DNA from: an uncultured Collinsella sp.
GTDB taxonomy: Bacteria > Actinomycetota > Coriobacteriia > Coriobacteriales > Coriobacteriaceae
Direction of reading: 5' to 3'
DNA length: 64,000 nucleotides
Assembly: GCA_902495355.1 (NCBI GenBank)
Contig: CABUWV010000002.1
Coordinates: 91,546 to 155,545, forward strand
The notes below the pieces were generated by a model. That model was not told where the DNA came from and did no database searches. It saw only the letters and a list, made by a program, of their open reading frames with translations. Below, one piece after another: positions 41,915 through 51,833 of this stretch. Each line of letters opens with the position of its first letter. Position 1 is the stretch's first letter. The position numbers and the translations under genes are program-made.

Positions 41915-43672
41915 TTACTCCTGCTCGGACTCCTCAGCCTGCTTACGGCTGCGGATGAGGTGCGCCACGCCGATGCACAGCACCGCGCCACCAGCGATCC
42001 AAGTGAAGGTCACGCCGTTAAGACCGGTGAGGGGAAGGCCAACCCGCTTGGTATCGCCAACGGTGATGTTGAAGGTGCCGTCGGCGTTGGTGAGGGTGCC
42101 ATTTTTGGCCTCAAGCTTGTTATCTCCGGATTTTCCATCGGTGAGACCGGCAATGACCTTGCCGGCCTGACCCTTGGGATCAAGCGTTCCATCAAGCTTT
42201 GTCAACTTGTAGCCTTGGCCATCATCCTTAATTGTCGGATCAATCGTAAATTCGAAAGACGAAACCGCGGTATAGCCATTGGGAGCTTTTTTCTCCGTAA
42301 CGGTATAGGTGCCAGCGTCAAGACCGGTAAGCTGAATGAGACCATTCGCGTCCGTCGTTAAAAGAACCTCGTCATTACTCAACGTACCGTCCTTCGCGAC
42401 ATATTTCGCCACCCTGTTATTCTCATCACCTGTGGTCGTGATGGTAAATTGCGCGCCCTCGAGAGCTGCTTCGGTGCCCAGGTCAACCTTATTAATCTGA
42501 AGGCCGTAGGTGTAGTCCACGACGGTGTCGGGCGCCGAGGTGCCAGTGCCTGCGACCATGGGGTTGTTAGAATACTCGAGCGTAACAGTATTGGGGTTGC
42601 CCTCCAGCTTGTTGTTGGCCCCTGCAATAACCGCCTTTGCGTTGAGCTTTGCCTTGTAGAAGACAACAATATTGGTGTTGGCATTGATCGTAAGCGATCC
42701 GCCATCTTTCGCGGTGGCCGACTTCAGACCATTTTCGCCCCTACTAAAATCGACTACCAGGTCACGACTGGAATCAGTGGGGTTAGTCACACTGTAGCTA
42801 GCCGGAGCAATCTCGGTATATGCATCACCGTTCAGTGCATAAACGCTAAGCGAGCCATCGACGTAGTCAAGACCCTTCTCCAGCGTATCCTTAAACTTAT
42901 AGGAATAAGAGTCATAGCTGGCATAGTTATCTGCAATCGTTCCGGTTAGCTTATAGTTCACTACCTGACCGTTCTGGGAGTCGGCAGCATCCACCCATTC
43001 GGTCTCGTCAGTAACGTTACCGCCCTTCACCTTAGAATCATCGAGAATCTTTTTCTCAACCGTGGGGACGCTCTTCTTGGGCTTAACGGTCGTTTCACTG
43101 GTGCCGTCGATAACAGTGTACACGGGAGAGGTAAATGCATCGGTAGACTTGCCGGCGGGCTTGCCGGCGGTATCGGTGAGGAACAGCCAGTAGCCAGCAT
43201 TAAGGCCGGTAAGGGACGAGCTGCCAGCGGACGTCTTGATCCAATCGCCAGTCTTCTCCAGTTTGGAGGCAATTACGCTCAAAACATGGCCGCTATTGAC
43301 CCTAGTGTTTGAATCGGTCTGATCGGCATCTTTGTTGTGCTCATTCAGCCAATCGGCAGCATCCTGCGCGTTTGTACTGGTGTAGGTAGAGTCCTTCTCG
43401 TGAATAGCGGCAACCACAGCCGTCTTGACCTCAGAACTACCCCAGTCGATGTTGCTCGCCGTCGTGGTCCCATTGGTCGTAGTCACATTCGCCTTGAAAA
43501 TTTGGATGCCCTTATAAGTCGTTGATCCAGCGTAGTCACCGCAATCGAACGTCACAGTCGACCCACCCTCAGCAAACGCCATCGTGACCGGGGCCATCAC
43601 GCCACCAAAGCTCAACGCTGCTGTGAGGCCGGCGGTTACTGCCAGGCGTGCGATGTTCTTATTCATGCTCAT
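41915..43672 (-). CDS. LPXTG-anchored major pilin (SpaA/FimA type)
   Basis: A 585-aa secreted pilin backbone. Signal peptide about 1-33 (hydrophobic LAVTAGLTAALSFGGV, cleavage near FAEGG). The pilin-motif region is VKPKKSVPTVEKKIL (about 178-192), whose lysine is the probable polymerisation residue. Cna-type domains follow with the E-box YTVTEKKAPNGY. The wall signal LPLTG lies near the end, with a membrane helix and a basic-acidic tail RSRKQAEESEQE. The ATG at 43672 has GGAGG 8 nt upstream. It is downstream of the other two pilus proteins and followed by the class C sortase. Confidence 0.93.
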   Translation of the reverse strand: MSMNKNIARLAVTAGLTAALSFGGVMAPVTMAFAEGGSTVTFDCGDYAGSTTYKGIQIFKANVTTTNGTTTASNIDWGSSEVKTAVVAAIHEKDSTYTSTNAQDAADWLNEHNKDADQTDSNTRVNSGHVLSVIASKLEKTGDWIKTSAGSSSLTGLNAGYWLFLTDTAGKPAGKSTDAFTSPVYTVIDGTSETTVKPKKSVPTVEKKILDDSKVKGGNVTDETEWVDAADSQNGQVVNYKLTGTIADNYASYDSYSYKFKDTLEKGLDYVDGSLSVYALNGDAYTEIAPASYSVTNPTDSSRDLVVDFSRGENGLKSATAKDGGSLTINANTNIVVFYKAKLNAKAVIAGANNKLEGNPNTVTLEYSNNPMVAGTGTSAPDTVVDYTYGLQINKVDLGTEAALEGAQFTITTTGDENNRVAKYVAKDGTLSNDEVLLTTDANGLIQLTGLDAGTYTVTEKKAPNGYTAVSSFEFTIDPTIKDDGQGYKLTKLDGTLDPKGQAGKVIAGLTDGKSGDNKLEAKNGTLTNADGTFNITVGDTKRVGLPLTGLNGVTFTWIAGGAVLCIGVAHLIRSRKQAEESEQE

Positions 43673-43780
43673 CTTCTTTTCCTCCGTTTTCCGGTTGGTT
43701 CTCATTCGATCGGTCATCATCTGTCTGTGTCTTAGCATCTACTTCGCTACGTCTCGCCCCGCTCTCTGTGGGGCTGCCAG

Positions 43781-45451
43781 CTACTCTTTATGGCTGCCAC
43801 CTCCCCGCTTGACCAGGAGCGCGACCACGATGAGCGCGGCTCCGGCGACCGCTGCGGCGGCCGCGGCGTACATTGCCATATCGCCAGTCGAGGGCATAAA
43901 GCCTCCGGTGGTAATGCTAGGGGGTGCGCCGGTGGGTGTGTTGATAAGCGACGCCTCCAGGCTGCCCGTCGACCCGTCCGCGCTGTCGGCGCGCAGGGGC
44001 GACTCGGCCGTGATGGTGAGCTTGGGCTTGGCGGCGGCCACCTGGTCGACGTCCAGGCCCTCGGCCTTGACCGTCACGGAGCGCGTGCCCTCAAAGGCGG
44101 TGTAGCCCTTGGGCGCCTTGAGCTCGCGGACCTCCAGCTTGCCCGAGTCCACGCCCGAGACGGTCACGCGGCCGTCCTCGCCCGTGGTGACGGTGGCCTT
44201 GCCCTCCGCATCCCACGTGCCGTCGGTCGCCAGTGTGCGACCGCGGTCGTCGGCGATGCTCAGGACCGCCCCGGCAAGCGGCTTGTCGCCGTCGCTGCCG
44301 CGCTTGGTGAGCGCGAGATCCCAGGTGTAGGCGCACGCGTCGTCGCTCGGCGTGCGGGTGAAGCCGGCGTCGCCGGACTGGTCGGCAAAGGGAGAGCGCG
44401 GGTAGCGCAGGTAGACCTCGTTGGGGTTGCCCTTCGCGATGCCGTGGTTGCACGCACTGTTGAGCGGCACATTGTACACGGCGACCACACGGGCGCCCGC
44501 GGTAAAGGCGTCGGCCCCGCCGAGCGCGGCGATCAGGTCGCCGGTGCGCACGGTGAAGGTCTTGCCGTCGGCCGCTACCTTGGTGGCGCACTGGGCCGTG
44601 ATATCGGTCCAACCCTTCGCGGGCTCGGTGCCGGCGCGCCCGTCCTTGCCGGTCTGGACGGCGTCAAAGCCGCCGTCCGCGCCCGCCGCCACGTACACAC
44701 GCATGCTCGCGGCCACCTTGGAGGGGTCGAGCCCCGCGCTCATGGTGTCGACGAACCGCACCGTATAGGTGTCGTAGGCGGTGAGTCCCGCCGGGACCGT
44801 GGCAGAGAGACGCCAGTACAGGTCGTCGCCGACCGTGGCGTCGGCGGCCTTCTGCCAGGCGGCGGTGCCGTCCTCCAGCACGTGCTTGGCGACCTTGGGC
44901 GTCGCGGCCTTGGGCTTGACGGTGACGGCGCTGCCGCCGACCAGAGCCATGATCGGCGCGGTGCCGGCCTCGCCCTGGGCGATGGCGTCGTCGGCGGCGA
45001 CGATGAGCCAGTAGCCACAGGGCAGCTCGGCCGTCGTGCCCGCGTTGAGGACCACGGGCTCGGCGCCAGAGCTCTGGAGGGAACGAGCGAGCTGTGCGCT
45101 CAGCGCGCTCGTAAGGTGGGAATCGGTGTTGAGCCACTCGGCAGCTTCCTGCGCGGTGGTCTGGGAATTGGGCATGCCGGCGCTATGCAGCACGGGCAGT
45201 GCGGCGTCGCGCACGGCGGCGCTTGGCCAGGCGAGGTCGGTGGCGATCTTGGCGTCGCTGTCGCCGTCGACGACGTTGGCGCTAAAGATCTGGTAGGCGT
45301 CATAGCTGCTCGCCACGGTGCCGCTCACCGTGATGGAACCGTTCGAGGTCGGCGCGGCCTGCGCGGATGCGGGGAACACAACCGCGCAGGTGCCAATCAA
45401 GAGGGCAAGCAGCGCAAACAAGATCGGGAAGGAGCAAACTTTCTTATTCAC
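43781..45451 (-). CDS. Minor pilin / surface protein with MPSTG sorting signal
   Basis: A 556-aa secreted protein. The signal peptide is about 1-31 (FPILFALLALLIGTCAVVFP). It has the same pilin-motif layout as the major pilin (VKPKAATPKVAKHVLEDG) and an E-box-like LEVRELKAPKGYTAF, so it is built of isopeptide-type domains. The sorting motif is MPSTG in GGFMPSTGDM, a departure from LPXTG, followed by an alanine-rich membrane helix and KRGGGSHKE. GTG at 45451, 8 nt after GGGAGG, is the start. It overlaps the tip-protein gene by 8 nt. It is very GC-rich compared with its neighbours, whose codon use is more relaxed. Confidence 0.88.
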   Translation of the reverse strand: MNKKVCSFPILFALLALLIGTCAVVFPASAQAAPTSNGSITVSGTVASSYDAYQIFSANVVDGDSDAKIATDLAWPSAAVRDAALPVLHSAGMPNSQTTAQEAAEWLNTDSHLTSALSAQLARSLQSSGAEPVVLNAGTTAELPCGYWLIVAADDAIAQGEAGTAPIMALVGGSAVTVKPKAATPKVAKHVLEDGTAAWQKAADATVGDDLYWRLSATVPAGLTAYDTYTVRFVDTMSAGLDPSKVAASMRVYVAAGADGGFDAVQTGKDGRAGTEPAKGWTDITAQCATKVAADGKTFTVRTGDLIAALGGADAFTAGARVVAVYNVPLNSACNHGIAKGNPNEVYLRYPRSPFADQSGDAGFTRTPSDDACAYTWDLALTKRGSDGDKPLAGAVLSIADDRGRTLATDGTWDAEGKATVTTGEDGRVTVSGVDSGKLEVRELKAPKGYTAFEGTRSVTVKAEGLDVDQVAAAKPKLTITAESPLRADSADGSTGSLEASLINTPTGAPPSITTGGFMPSTGDMAMYAAAAAAVAGAALIVVALLVKRGGGSHKE

Positions 45452-48400
45452 GACGCTCACCTCCCTTCGCATTCGCCTTGCGACGAATGTGCATCCAGGC
45501 TGCAGCAGCGCAAAGCACCGCCGCGCCGGCAAGGTACGTCAGAGTGACGCCCGACATACCAGAAAGGGGCAAAGAGGTGGAGTAGGTGTTGGTGAAGGTG
45601 GGGTTGGACTTGGTGAGGTCGTGGGGCGTGTCGGTGGTCACTGGCTTGCCATCACGATCCTGAATCTGCTTGTAGGTCGCAGAGATGTTGATCTTGTGGT
45701 TAGAGTCGTCAACCGCATTGACCGTAATCTGATAAACCGATTGGTCGTATGTGTAGTTCGTAAACGGCGTGGTTGGCAGCTGTTCGCGAACGTAATAAGT
45801 AAAGGTATTGCTTGCACCGCGACCCGTGGGGTCAGTCGTGAGGTAGTCGAGTTGATCGAGTTTGTACTCAATCGAGTCGAAGTTCAGGGTCTGAGACTTG
45901 TCGCCACCGGCAGTGGTCGAGACGGTCTTGACGCTGTCGCCCGTAAAGTTCTCGTTATCCGCAAACTCGAGCGTGAACTCCTTCATCTCGCCACCCTCAA
46001 CGACCTTAGTCGCCGCAGGTGTCCAGGAACCAAGAGAGTCATAGGGCTCAATTTTGTTGGTAAAGGTCGGGTTATCACCGTCGCCAATATTAACCGAGGC
46101 CATCGTATTATCCGATAAGTACTTAACGGAATAGCCTCTGTTAAGCTGTTCGAAGTCCTTAGCCCCCTCGGACTTTTTATAGACAGTTACTCCTTCTACC
46201 TTGTAATAATTAATAGGATACGACATGAGATATTTAGTTTCGGATGGGCTGTCCCCAACTTTTACCACGATCTTGTAAATGGTCTTATCGAATTTAGTGT
46301 CCAATTCGTTTTCGCCGCTGATGGGTTCCTCAACGAGATAGAAAACGTATTGCCCTGAAGAATAGTCCTTGCCAGAGTCGAAGGTGATACTGCCGCTTGA
46401 TTGATCAACAGTCGCCTCACCCGCACCACTGCAATCGCCCATATCTAATGTGCCGTCATCTTTCCAAGAAGGCGCCTTGGCACCGGTACCATCCTGGCGC
46501 AGCAGCTGAAACTTGTACGCGTGCCCATTAAGGTTTTGTTTGTTTCCCTTTGCATCCACAAGCACCTTAGTGGCGTTGAGTTTCATGCTCGGGTAAACCC
46601 TCAGATCACTGACCTCGCCAACGACAAGATCGCCGTTGGTCATGATGCCGCCACCATGGGTGTAGGAGTAGTTACCACTGATGATGGTCGTAGCTGCCAA
46701 TTTCGCCTTTTTTACGGCCTCTTCATTCGGATGGGCCTCCAAACCGAACATGTACTTGGCCTCGGCGCCGCCATTAGGATCGATGGTGATCTTCTGGCGA
46801 TCGCAGGTGCCCTTCCAGCCAGCTGAGCCGCCGCCGAGCATCTTGCCGAGCACAACTGCAACCGTCTTATTGCTGTCATCCTTGCGTACGAGGAAGAAAT
46901 CCTTGTGACCGGCTTTTTTGAAGTCTGTGGTAATGTAGTCAGTGTTGCTGTCCAGATCCTTATCATGACCTTTGGCGGAGACGTGCTCACCATGATCCGA
47001 ATTGTTGTAGATTGCGGCACCATTTGAGTGCGAGACGATCGTCTCGCCCGTAGGGCACGCACCAACGCCGCCGCCCCAGCCGCCGGCCTCATTATTAGTG
47101 ATCAGCGTCTTTACGATATTGAGTTTGCCGCCCTGCTGGATAAAGACGCCTCCGCCACCCCAGTCGCCACCGCGGTCTTTAGTGCTGCCCGTCATCGTCT
47201 TGTTGTTCGTAATGTAAATCTTGCTGTTCTCACCAGCGCAAATTGTTGCATTCGTGCCAACATTGTCGCCACCTTCGCCGCCTGCGACACGCAGACCGCC
47301 GCCCTCGGCGTTATCGGATTCGTTACCGGCAATCGTACCGCCAGTCATTTTAAAGCTAATGTTCTTGCCGTTGTTCTTACTATAGAAACCTGCGTAGACG
47401 CCACCGCCAGCCTCATGGGAGTAGTTAGCAGTAACGGAGCCACCCGTTATACTGAGTTTGCCACCGTGTGTGCATGCAATGCCGCCGCCACCGAGCAGGC
47501 CATTGTTGTAAAGTCTATCCCAAGTGATGTAATCGTTGACTCGGTTGTTAGTTATACAGGCAGAACCGCTAATGGTAACGTTTGCACCCTTGGTATAAAC
47601 ACCGCCACCGTAGCCACCGTCGTTGGTGTCTTCACCATTGTTGATGGAATTTCCATACGTAGCGTTGCCAGAGATAATTCCGCCCGCAAGGTTCAGGGTG
47701 GCTGTAAAGTTAGCAAAGATGCCGCCGCCAGCAGCCGCCTTGTTTCCCGCGACCACACCGCCTGTCATTTCGAGTTTGGGATTCGTGCCTGCTATGCACA
47801 GGCCACCGCCCCAGCCACCGCCGTTGCCGTTGGTGACGTAACCGCCTTCGATTTTGACCGTACCCTCGGAATAAATCACATGACCGTCGTTACTCAGGTT
47901 GGCAGCCGTGGTAATCATGCCGCCCTTGAGATTGAGTATGCCGCCCGCTTTAACGTTGACCACATACTTTACGGAACCGCTTTCCGACGCCGCATCGATA
48001 GCGCCAAAGCCCGTAACAACATGCTCGTACGTAGTCTCGGTGGTGCCAGGTTCATCTGTATTGGGCGCGCTCTTAGTCTCATAGTAAGTAAGACTCTCAG
48101 GAGTGCCGTTATTAGAGCCGCTTCCCTTTTTCCACTCCATACTCGCAGGCTGACCCGCCGGCGTATTGGCCGTATCGACCGGTCTTGGTTCATCCTTTGT
48201 TTTTTTGCTTAAATCCTCGATAGTGAGTGTGGCTCCGTTTTCGACCACAAAGAAGGAGTCTGGGGCGCCGGCGTCGTTGTAGACGCCGGCGTCGTTGTAA
48301 AGCATGTTGCCGTTAAGATCGATGGTGGTGTCTTTGTTGATGGCAATCTGCCGATTCGAATGGGCAGGACCCGTCAGTTGGAACTTGCCGCCATTGGTAA

Positions 48401-48827
48401 ATGCCTCAGCAACATCGCCGCTTACCTTGGAGTCATCGGCACTGACGGTGGCGGGAGCGTTTTCATCGTTATTTTCATCATCCGCAGGCTGTGCGTCGGA
48501 AGGCTGCGTGTCACCCTCGACCTTCGTGTCGTCGGACGGCAGGCCTGCGGCAGCGGCGTCTTCGCTCGCGCCACCCTCAATCTCGCCGCTATTCAGCTTT
48601 TCGGCATCCCCGGCAGCGTTGACTGCATCAGTGGGCTCACTTGAGGAATCCCCCATCACAGTTTCCTCGCCTGCACCCGCCTGACCATCGTTGGCGATGG
48701 CCTGCGAGATCGGAGGCATGACGAGCGACAGTACCAGGCTCAACACGGAGGCTCCGCACAAAACGCCTGCCAGTACACGGCGCGTCGCTTTTTTACTCTG
48801 CTTAGATTTGTCTGAATTCGCTTTCAT
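45444..48827 (-). CDS. Large pilus-tip/adhesin protein with beta-helix and LPLSG anchor
   Basis: A 1127-aa secreted protein, first of the pilus operon. Residues 1-46 form a signal peptide with a twin-basic start. An acidic low-complexity linker follows (about 47-125). About 140-640 is rich in GGG and asparagine repeats (GGGIFAN, GGGGIAC, GGGVYAG) typical of a right-handed beta-helix adhesin. About 720-1085 contains pilin isopeptide-linkage domains, and the end has LPLSG, a membrane helix and RRKANAKGGERRE. GGAGGAG lies 6 nt before the ATG. Position and length suggest the adhesive tip, inferred from other sortase-pilus operons. The binding partner is unknown. Confidence 0.88.
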   Translation of the reverse strand: MKANSDKSKQSKKATRRVLAGVLCGASVLSLVLSLVMPPISQAIANDGQAGAGEETVMGDSSSEPTDAVNAAGDAEKLNSGEIEGGASEDAAAAGLPSDDTKVEGDTQPSDAQPADDENNDENAPATVSADDSKVSGDVAEAFTNGGKFQLTGPAHSNRQIAINKDTTIDLNGNMLYNDAGVYNDAGAPDSFFVVENGATLTIEDLSKKTKDEPRPVDTANTPAGQPASMEWKKGSGSNNGTPESLTYYETKSAPNTDEPGTTETTYEHVVTGFGAIDAASESGSVKYVVNVKAGGILNLKGGMITTAANLSNDGHVIYSEGTVKIEGGYVTNGNGGGWGGGLCIAGTNPKLEMTGGVVAGNKAAAGGGIFANFTATLNLAGGIISGNATYGNSINNGEDTNDGGYGGGVYTKGANVTISGSACITNNRVNDYITWDRLYNNGLLGGGGIACTHGGKLSITGGSVTANYSHEAGGGVYAGFYSKNNGKNISFKMTGGTIAGNESDNAEGGGLRVAGGEGGDNVGTNATICAGENSKIYITNNKTMTGSTKDRGGDWGGGGVFIQQGGKLNIVKTLITNNEAGGWGGGVGACPTGETIVSHSNGAAIYNNSDHGEHVSAKGHDKDLDSNTDYITTDFKKAGHKDFFLVRKDDSNKTVAVVLGKMLGGGSAGWKGTCDRQKITIDPNGGAEAKYMFGLEAHPNEEAVKKAKLAATTIISGNYSYTHGGGIMTNGDLVVGEVSDLRVYPSMKLNATKVLVDAKGNKQNLNGHAYKFQLLRQDGTGAKAPSWKDDGTLDMGDCSGAGEATVDQSSGSITFDSGKDYSSGQYVFYLVEEPISGENELDTKFDKTIYKIVVKVGDSPSETKYLMSYPINYYKVEGVTVYKKSEGAKDFEQLNRGYSVKYLSDNTMASVNIGDGDNPTFTNKIEPYDSLGSWTPAATKVVEGGEMKEFTLEFADNENFTGDSVKTVSTTAGGDKSQTLNFDSIEYKLDQLDYLTTDPTGRGASNTFTYYVREQLPTTPFTNYTYDQSVYQITVNAVDDSNHKINISATYKQIQDRDGKPVTTDTPHDLTKSNPTFTNTYSTSLPLSGMSGVTLTYLAGAAVLCAAAAWMHIRRKANAKGGERRE

Positions 48828-49285
48828 CGATGTCTCCTCCCCAAGAGACCGCGATCTTGCTCTTTCACTATCAAACGTATCTGCGCAATCTGTAATTGCG
48901 CACGTTTAGTGTACATATTGTAACGATTGTTTAGACATCCGAGCAACAAAACCGACATTTTTGTAGCGGATTCTCAATTCTCTTGACATTTGCTCAGATT
49001 TACCTTCGTTTATTCGCTATCTATTATTTGTTTCTACTGGTAATTTAGCTGCACATCATTTTTTAATGGCATTAGATTTATTTGCACAACATTTTGCTCA
49101 AGAGTAAACATCCTGTAAACAGTCGAAAATCGACCATGAGCGGTAGGTCATTTACCGGGAGTAATACCCTGCCAAACTGATGAGAATATCTTTAGCCCAT
49201 CGGTGGTTGGAAGCGTAATGTTCAGACAACCATATTTGAATTTGCGCGCAGATTGTAGGCATCAACTCGCCCAAATCGCCTGAGG
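48828..49285. promoter_or_regulatory. AT-rich leader and promoter region of the pilus operon
   Basis: About 460 bp of low-GC, gene-free DNA. On the minus strand a candidate -10 TACAAT (48917-48922) with TTGCTC 18 bp upstream would start transcription about 80 nt before the tip gene. A perfect palindrome TGCGCAAT-N5-ATTGCGCA (48882-48902) lies just inside the predicted leader. Small inverted repeats (GTCGA/TCGAC near 49118, CGGTA/TACCG near 49142) lie further upstream. No phase-variation repeat or invertase site was seen. Confidence 0.55.
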
Positions 49286-49317
49286 CCACCACGAAGGTGC
49301 CCGTCCCCTTTGTGGTG
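49286..49317. repeat. Palindromic repeat family 2, copy b
   Basis: CCACCACGAAGG / CCTTTGTGGTG with loop TGCCCGTCC; the least conserved copy, with one mismatched arm position. It lies 14 nt after the HAD gene stop. Confidence 0.75.
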
Positions 49318-49331
49318 ATTCTGCCCCGGCG

Positions 49332-50153
49332 CTACAGCAGATGTTCCTCGATAAAGATCGCAATGCCGTCTTTGTCGTTGCTGGCGGTTACAAAATCGGC
49401 GGCGGCACGGGTGGCGTCGCTGCCATTTGCCATGGCCACACCCACGCCGGCGTCGGCCACCATGCAGGTGTCGTTATCGGCATCGCCAAACACGCAGATG
49501 TTCTGGAGCTCCATGTCGTTGAGCTCCGCCACGCGCACAAGGCCGCGTGTCTTGGACACGCGCGGATCCATGAACTCGTAGAGCCGCTGCGTGGTTTGCA
49601 GAGCCGCTGCCTTAACAGTGTCATCGGCAAACGTCGACGCCCGCTCAATCACCCGCGGCATTACCTCGGGCGCCATGGTAAACATCACCTTGGGCTGCGG
49701 CTCGCGCAAAAACTCGGCAAAATCGACCACCTGGTAGGGCACGCCGTCGACGCGCGACAGGTGCTCGACGCACGCGTTACTCTCGGGCACGTAGAACACG
49801 CCGTCTCGGGGGCAGACGGGCGTTGCCGGAAGGTCCGCCATGTGCTTGCAGATGCGCGCGATGGTCTCGCCCGGCAGCGGATAGCTCAACTCGTTGATGC
49901 CGTGCGCGCGGTCGATGACCTCGGCGCCACCGCAGCCCACGAGCACGTCCACCAGGCCTTCGATGCCCCAGAGCTCGTACATGGCCTCGGTCGCGTGGGC
50001 ATCACGCCCGGTGCACAGGCCAAAGAGCACGCCGCGCTCGCGCAGGGCGCGGATCGCCGCCACGGTGCGCGGGGACACCGTGTGCTGGCTCGTGAGCAGC
50101 GTGCCGTCGATATCGCAGAACACGGCTTTGCTGTGGCTGAAGGTGGCGTCCAT
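49332..50153 (-). CDS. HAD-superfamily Cof-type phosphatase
   Basis: A 273-aa phosphatase, probably acting on sugar phosphates or other small phosphates. Motif I is FCDIDGTLLTS (nucleophile and acid Asp, about 12-22), motif II CTGRD (about 46-50), motif III Lys in the SKTRG region, and motif IV FGDADNDTCMV. The C2B-type cap between motifs II and III places it with Cof/YwpJ proteins. The ATG at 50153 has AAAGG 6 nt upstream; a 69-codon upstream extension runs through repeat DNA and is a shadow. The gene is monocistronic between pilus and MFS regions. Confidence 0.93.
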   Translation of the reverse strand: MDATFSHSKAVFCDIDGTLLTSQHTVSPRTVAAIRALRERGVLFGLCTGRDAHATEAMYELWGIEGLVDVLVGCGGAEVIDRAHGINELSYPLPGETIARICKHMADLPATPVCPRDGVFYVPESNACVEHLSRVDGVPYQVVDFAEFLREPQPKVMFTMAPEVMPRVIERASTFADDTVKAAALQTTQRLYEFMDPRVSKTRGLVRVAELNDMELQNICVFGDADNDTCMVADAGVGVAMANGSDATRAAADFVTASNDKDGIAIFIEEHLL

Positions 50154-50247
50154 GGGGGGCCTTTCTGGGTAGCGCGTCGGTGTGGGGTGTATTCGTGAAC
50201 GGCGTACATGGTATACCAAGGCACAGGCGCGGCCTGTCAAAGCAAAA

Positions 50248-50281
50248 ACCACCACAAAGGTGCCTGCCCCCTTTGTGGTGG
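50248..50281. repeat. Palindromic repeat family 2, copy c
   Basis: ACCACCACAAAGG / CCTTTGTGGTGG with a one-base loop change (TGCCTGCCC). It is followed 37 nt later by family 1 copy b, so families 1 and 2 again occur together. Confidence 0.85.
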
Positions 50282-50317
50282 CCGAACCCGAAGGGTGGCC
50301 TGGCCCGAGACGCAAAG

Positions 50318-50374
50318 CATCACAACATTCGACGTTTTTCGGCAAAATCGCGATTTTCATCGAATGTTGTGATG
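50318..50374. repeat. Palindromic repeat family 1, copy b
   Basis: Perfect 15-bp arms CATCACAACATTCGA / TCGAATGTTGTGATG. The copy ends in GGTTTTT on the plus strand and sits 4 nt past the MFS gene stop, so it can double as a transcript end. Confidence 0.85.
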
Positions 50375-50378
50375 GTTT

Positions 50379-51659
50379 TTACTGCCTTGCGGCACGATCA
50401 AAATGCCGGCGTCCAAACAGCAGCAACACCGCGGGAACTGCCGTCACGACCATGCCTGCTCCGATGAGCGTCTGCTGCACGCCAAATGTCGCCGCCAGCC
50501 ACGGGGCAATCGCCAGCGGCGCCACGCCGGCAAACATATTGCCAAAGCCCATGACCGAGTTCACGCGACCGAGCTGCTCGAGCGGGGCCGTCGTTTGCAC
50601 GATCGTGTTGTGGAGCGGGTTGACGACGCCCCAGGCCACGCCCAGGGCAATCTGGCCGACAAGGGCTACGCCCACGTACGGTGCCCCCACATAGAGCAAA
50701 CTTCCCAGGCCCACGGACATGAGCGCCACGAGCAGGGTTTTAAGGTTGACCAGGTGCGGCGGCAAGCGGAGCGCGAGGACGGCGCCCAGCACCGCGCCGA
50801 CACCGCTGGCCGACGAGAGCCAGCCCATCCATTCGACACCGACGTGCAGGACATCGCGGTAGAAGAACGACTCCAGTGGATCGAAGGCGCCATAGCCAAA
50901 GTTCGAAAGAAAGATAATGCAAAACAGTAGGGCGAGGACGCTGTTGGTAAAGACCGTCTTGATGCTGGTCACGAAGGTGACGCGGGTGGACGCGCTGGAG
51001 TTGAAGCTTTGTCCCGCACGCTCCCCTTCCTCTGCCGAATCGGCATCCGCATGCCCGGCAACATGGCTGGTCTGCGGCCTAAAGCCCCAACCGGCGGCGA
51101 GCGCCAGTACGGTAAAGATCATCATGAGCACAAACACCGCGCGCGACGACGCAGCCGCCGCGACAAAGCCGCCCAGCGTGGGGCCAACGATGATACTCAC
51201 GTTTGAAAACATGGCGATGGCGGAGTTGATGTCTTTGAGCTCGACGGGATCATCGGTGAGGTAGGCCGGATAGGATGTGGCGATGGGCTGGGCGAACCCC
51301 ATCACAAAACCCAGGAGCACCGCGCCGAGCAGGACGATGCCGGTCGCGCTGCCAAAGGCGATAATCGCCGCGCCGGTTGTCAGCGCGCCGACGATGCTCA
51401 GCAAAAAATGGCGGCGCGGGCCCAAAGCGTCGAGCGCCGCTCCACCCGCAAAGGACCCCAGGATCACGAAAACGTTCATAAACAGAACGGCCAGCGATGT
51501 CGCCACGACCGAGGCATCGTCTGCATAGGTGAGCGTTCCGATGACGCCGATAAAGTAGCTGGTCTGAAAACCGGTGTAGATGAGAAAGCGCATCGCCACC
51601 AGGCGCTTGGCCTGCACGGACAGCGATGATTGAGGCTTTGAGAAAAGAGATGCGAGCAT
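50379..51659 (-). CDS. Major facilitator superfamily transporter
   Basis: A 426-aa membrane transporter with about 12 predicted helices and an acidic central loop (HADADSAEEGERAG). Both halves show MFS patterns (GGAALDALGPRRHFLL as the conserved loop 2-3 segment). The sequence is of the uncharacterised drug-efflux-like type, and the substrate is unknown. The ATG at 51659 follows AAGGAG by 5 nt; 13 more in-frame upstream codons lack a ribosome site. It is a single gene flanked by repeats F1b and F2d. Confidence 0.92.
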   Translation of the reverse strand: MLASLFSKPQSSLSVQAKRLVAMRFLIYTGFQTSYFIGVIGTLTYADDASVVATSLAVLFMNVFVILGSFAGGAALDALGPRRHFLLSIVGALTTGAAIIAFGSATGIVLLGAVLLGFVMGFAQPIATSYPAYLTDDPVELKDINSAIAMFSNVSIIVGPTLGGFVAAAASSRAVFVLMMIFTVLALAAGWGFRPQTSHVAGHADADSAEEGERAGQSFNSSASTRVTFVTSIKTVFTNSVLALLFCIIFLSNFGYGAFDPLESFFYRDVLHVGVEWMGWLSSASGVGAVLGAVLALRLPPHLVNLKTLLVALMSVGLGSLLYVGAPYVGVALVGQIALGVAWGVVNPLHNTIVQTTAPLEQLGRVNSVMGFGNMFAGVAPLAIAPWLAATFGVQQTLIGAGMVVTAVPAVLLLFGRRHFDRAARQ

Positions 51660-51833
51660 GGAGACTCCTTGTTTCATACGAATACGGACGGCGGGCATTC
51701 GCCACCGTCTGTCAAATCAATCTATCCGCATGAAACATTAAGGACGCATCAAGCCCCTTCTCTCCGTTTTTCGCCCGTCATGAACTACTTGGTAGATTGT
51801 AAGGCATGTCCCACACATCTACTAAAGCAAAAT

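Noticed and set aside
43790..45547. 585-aa plus-strand frame opposite the minor pilin
   Set aside because: Arginine- and glycine-rich mirror of a GC-rich gene; no start signal or domain.
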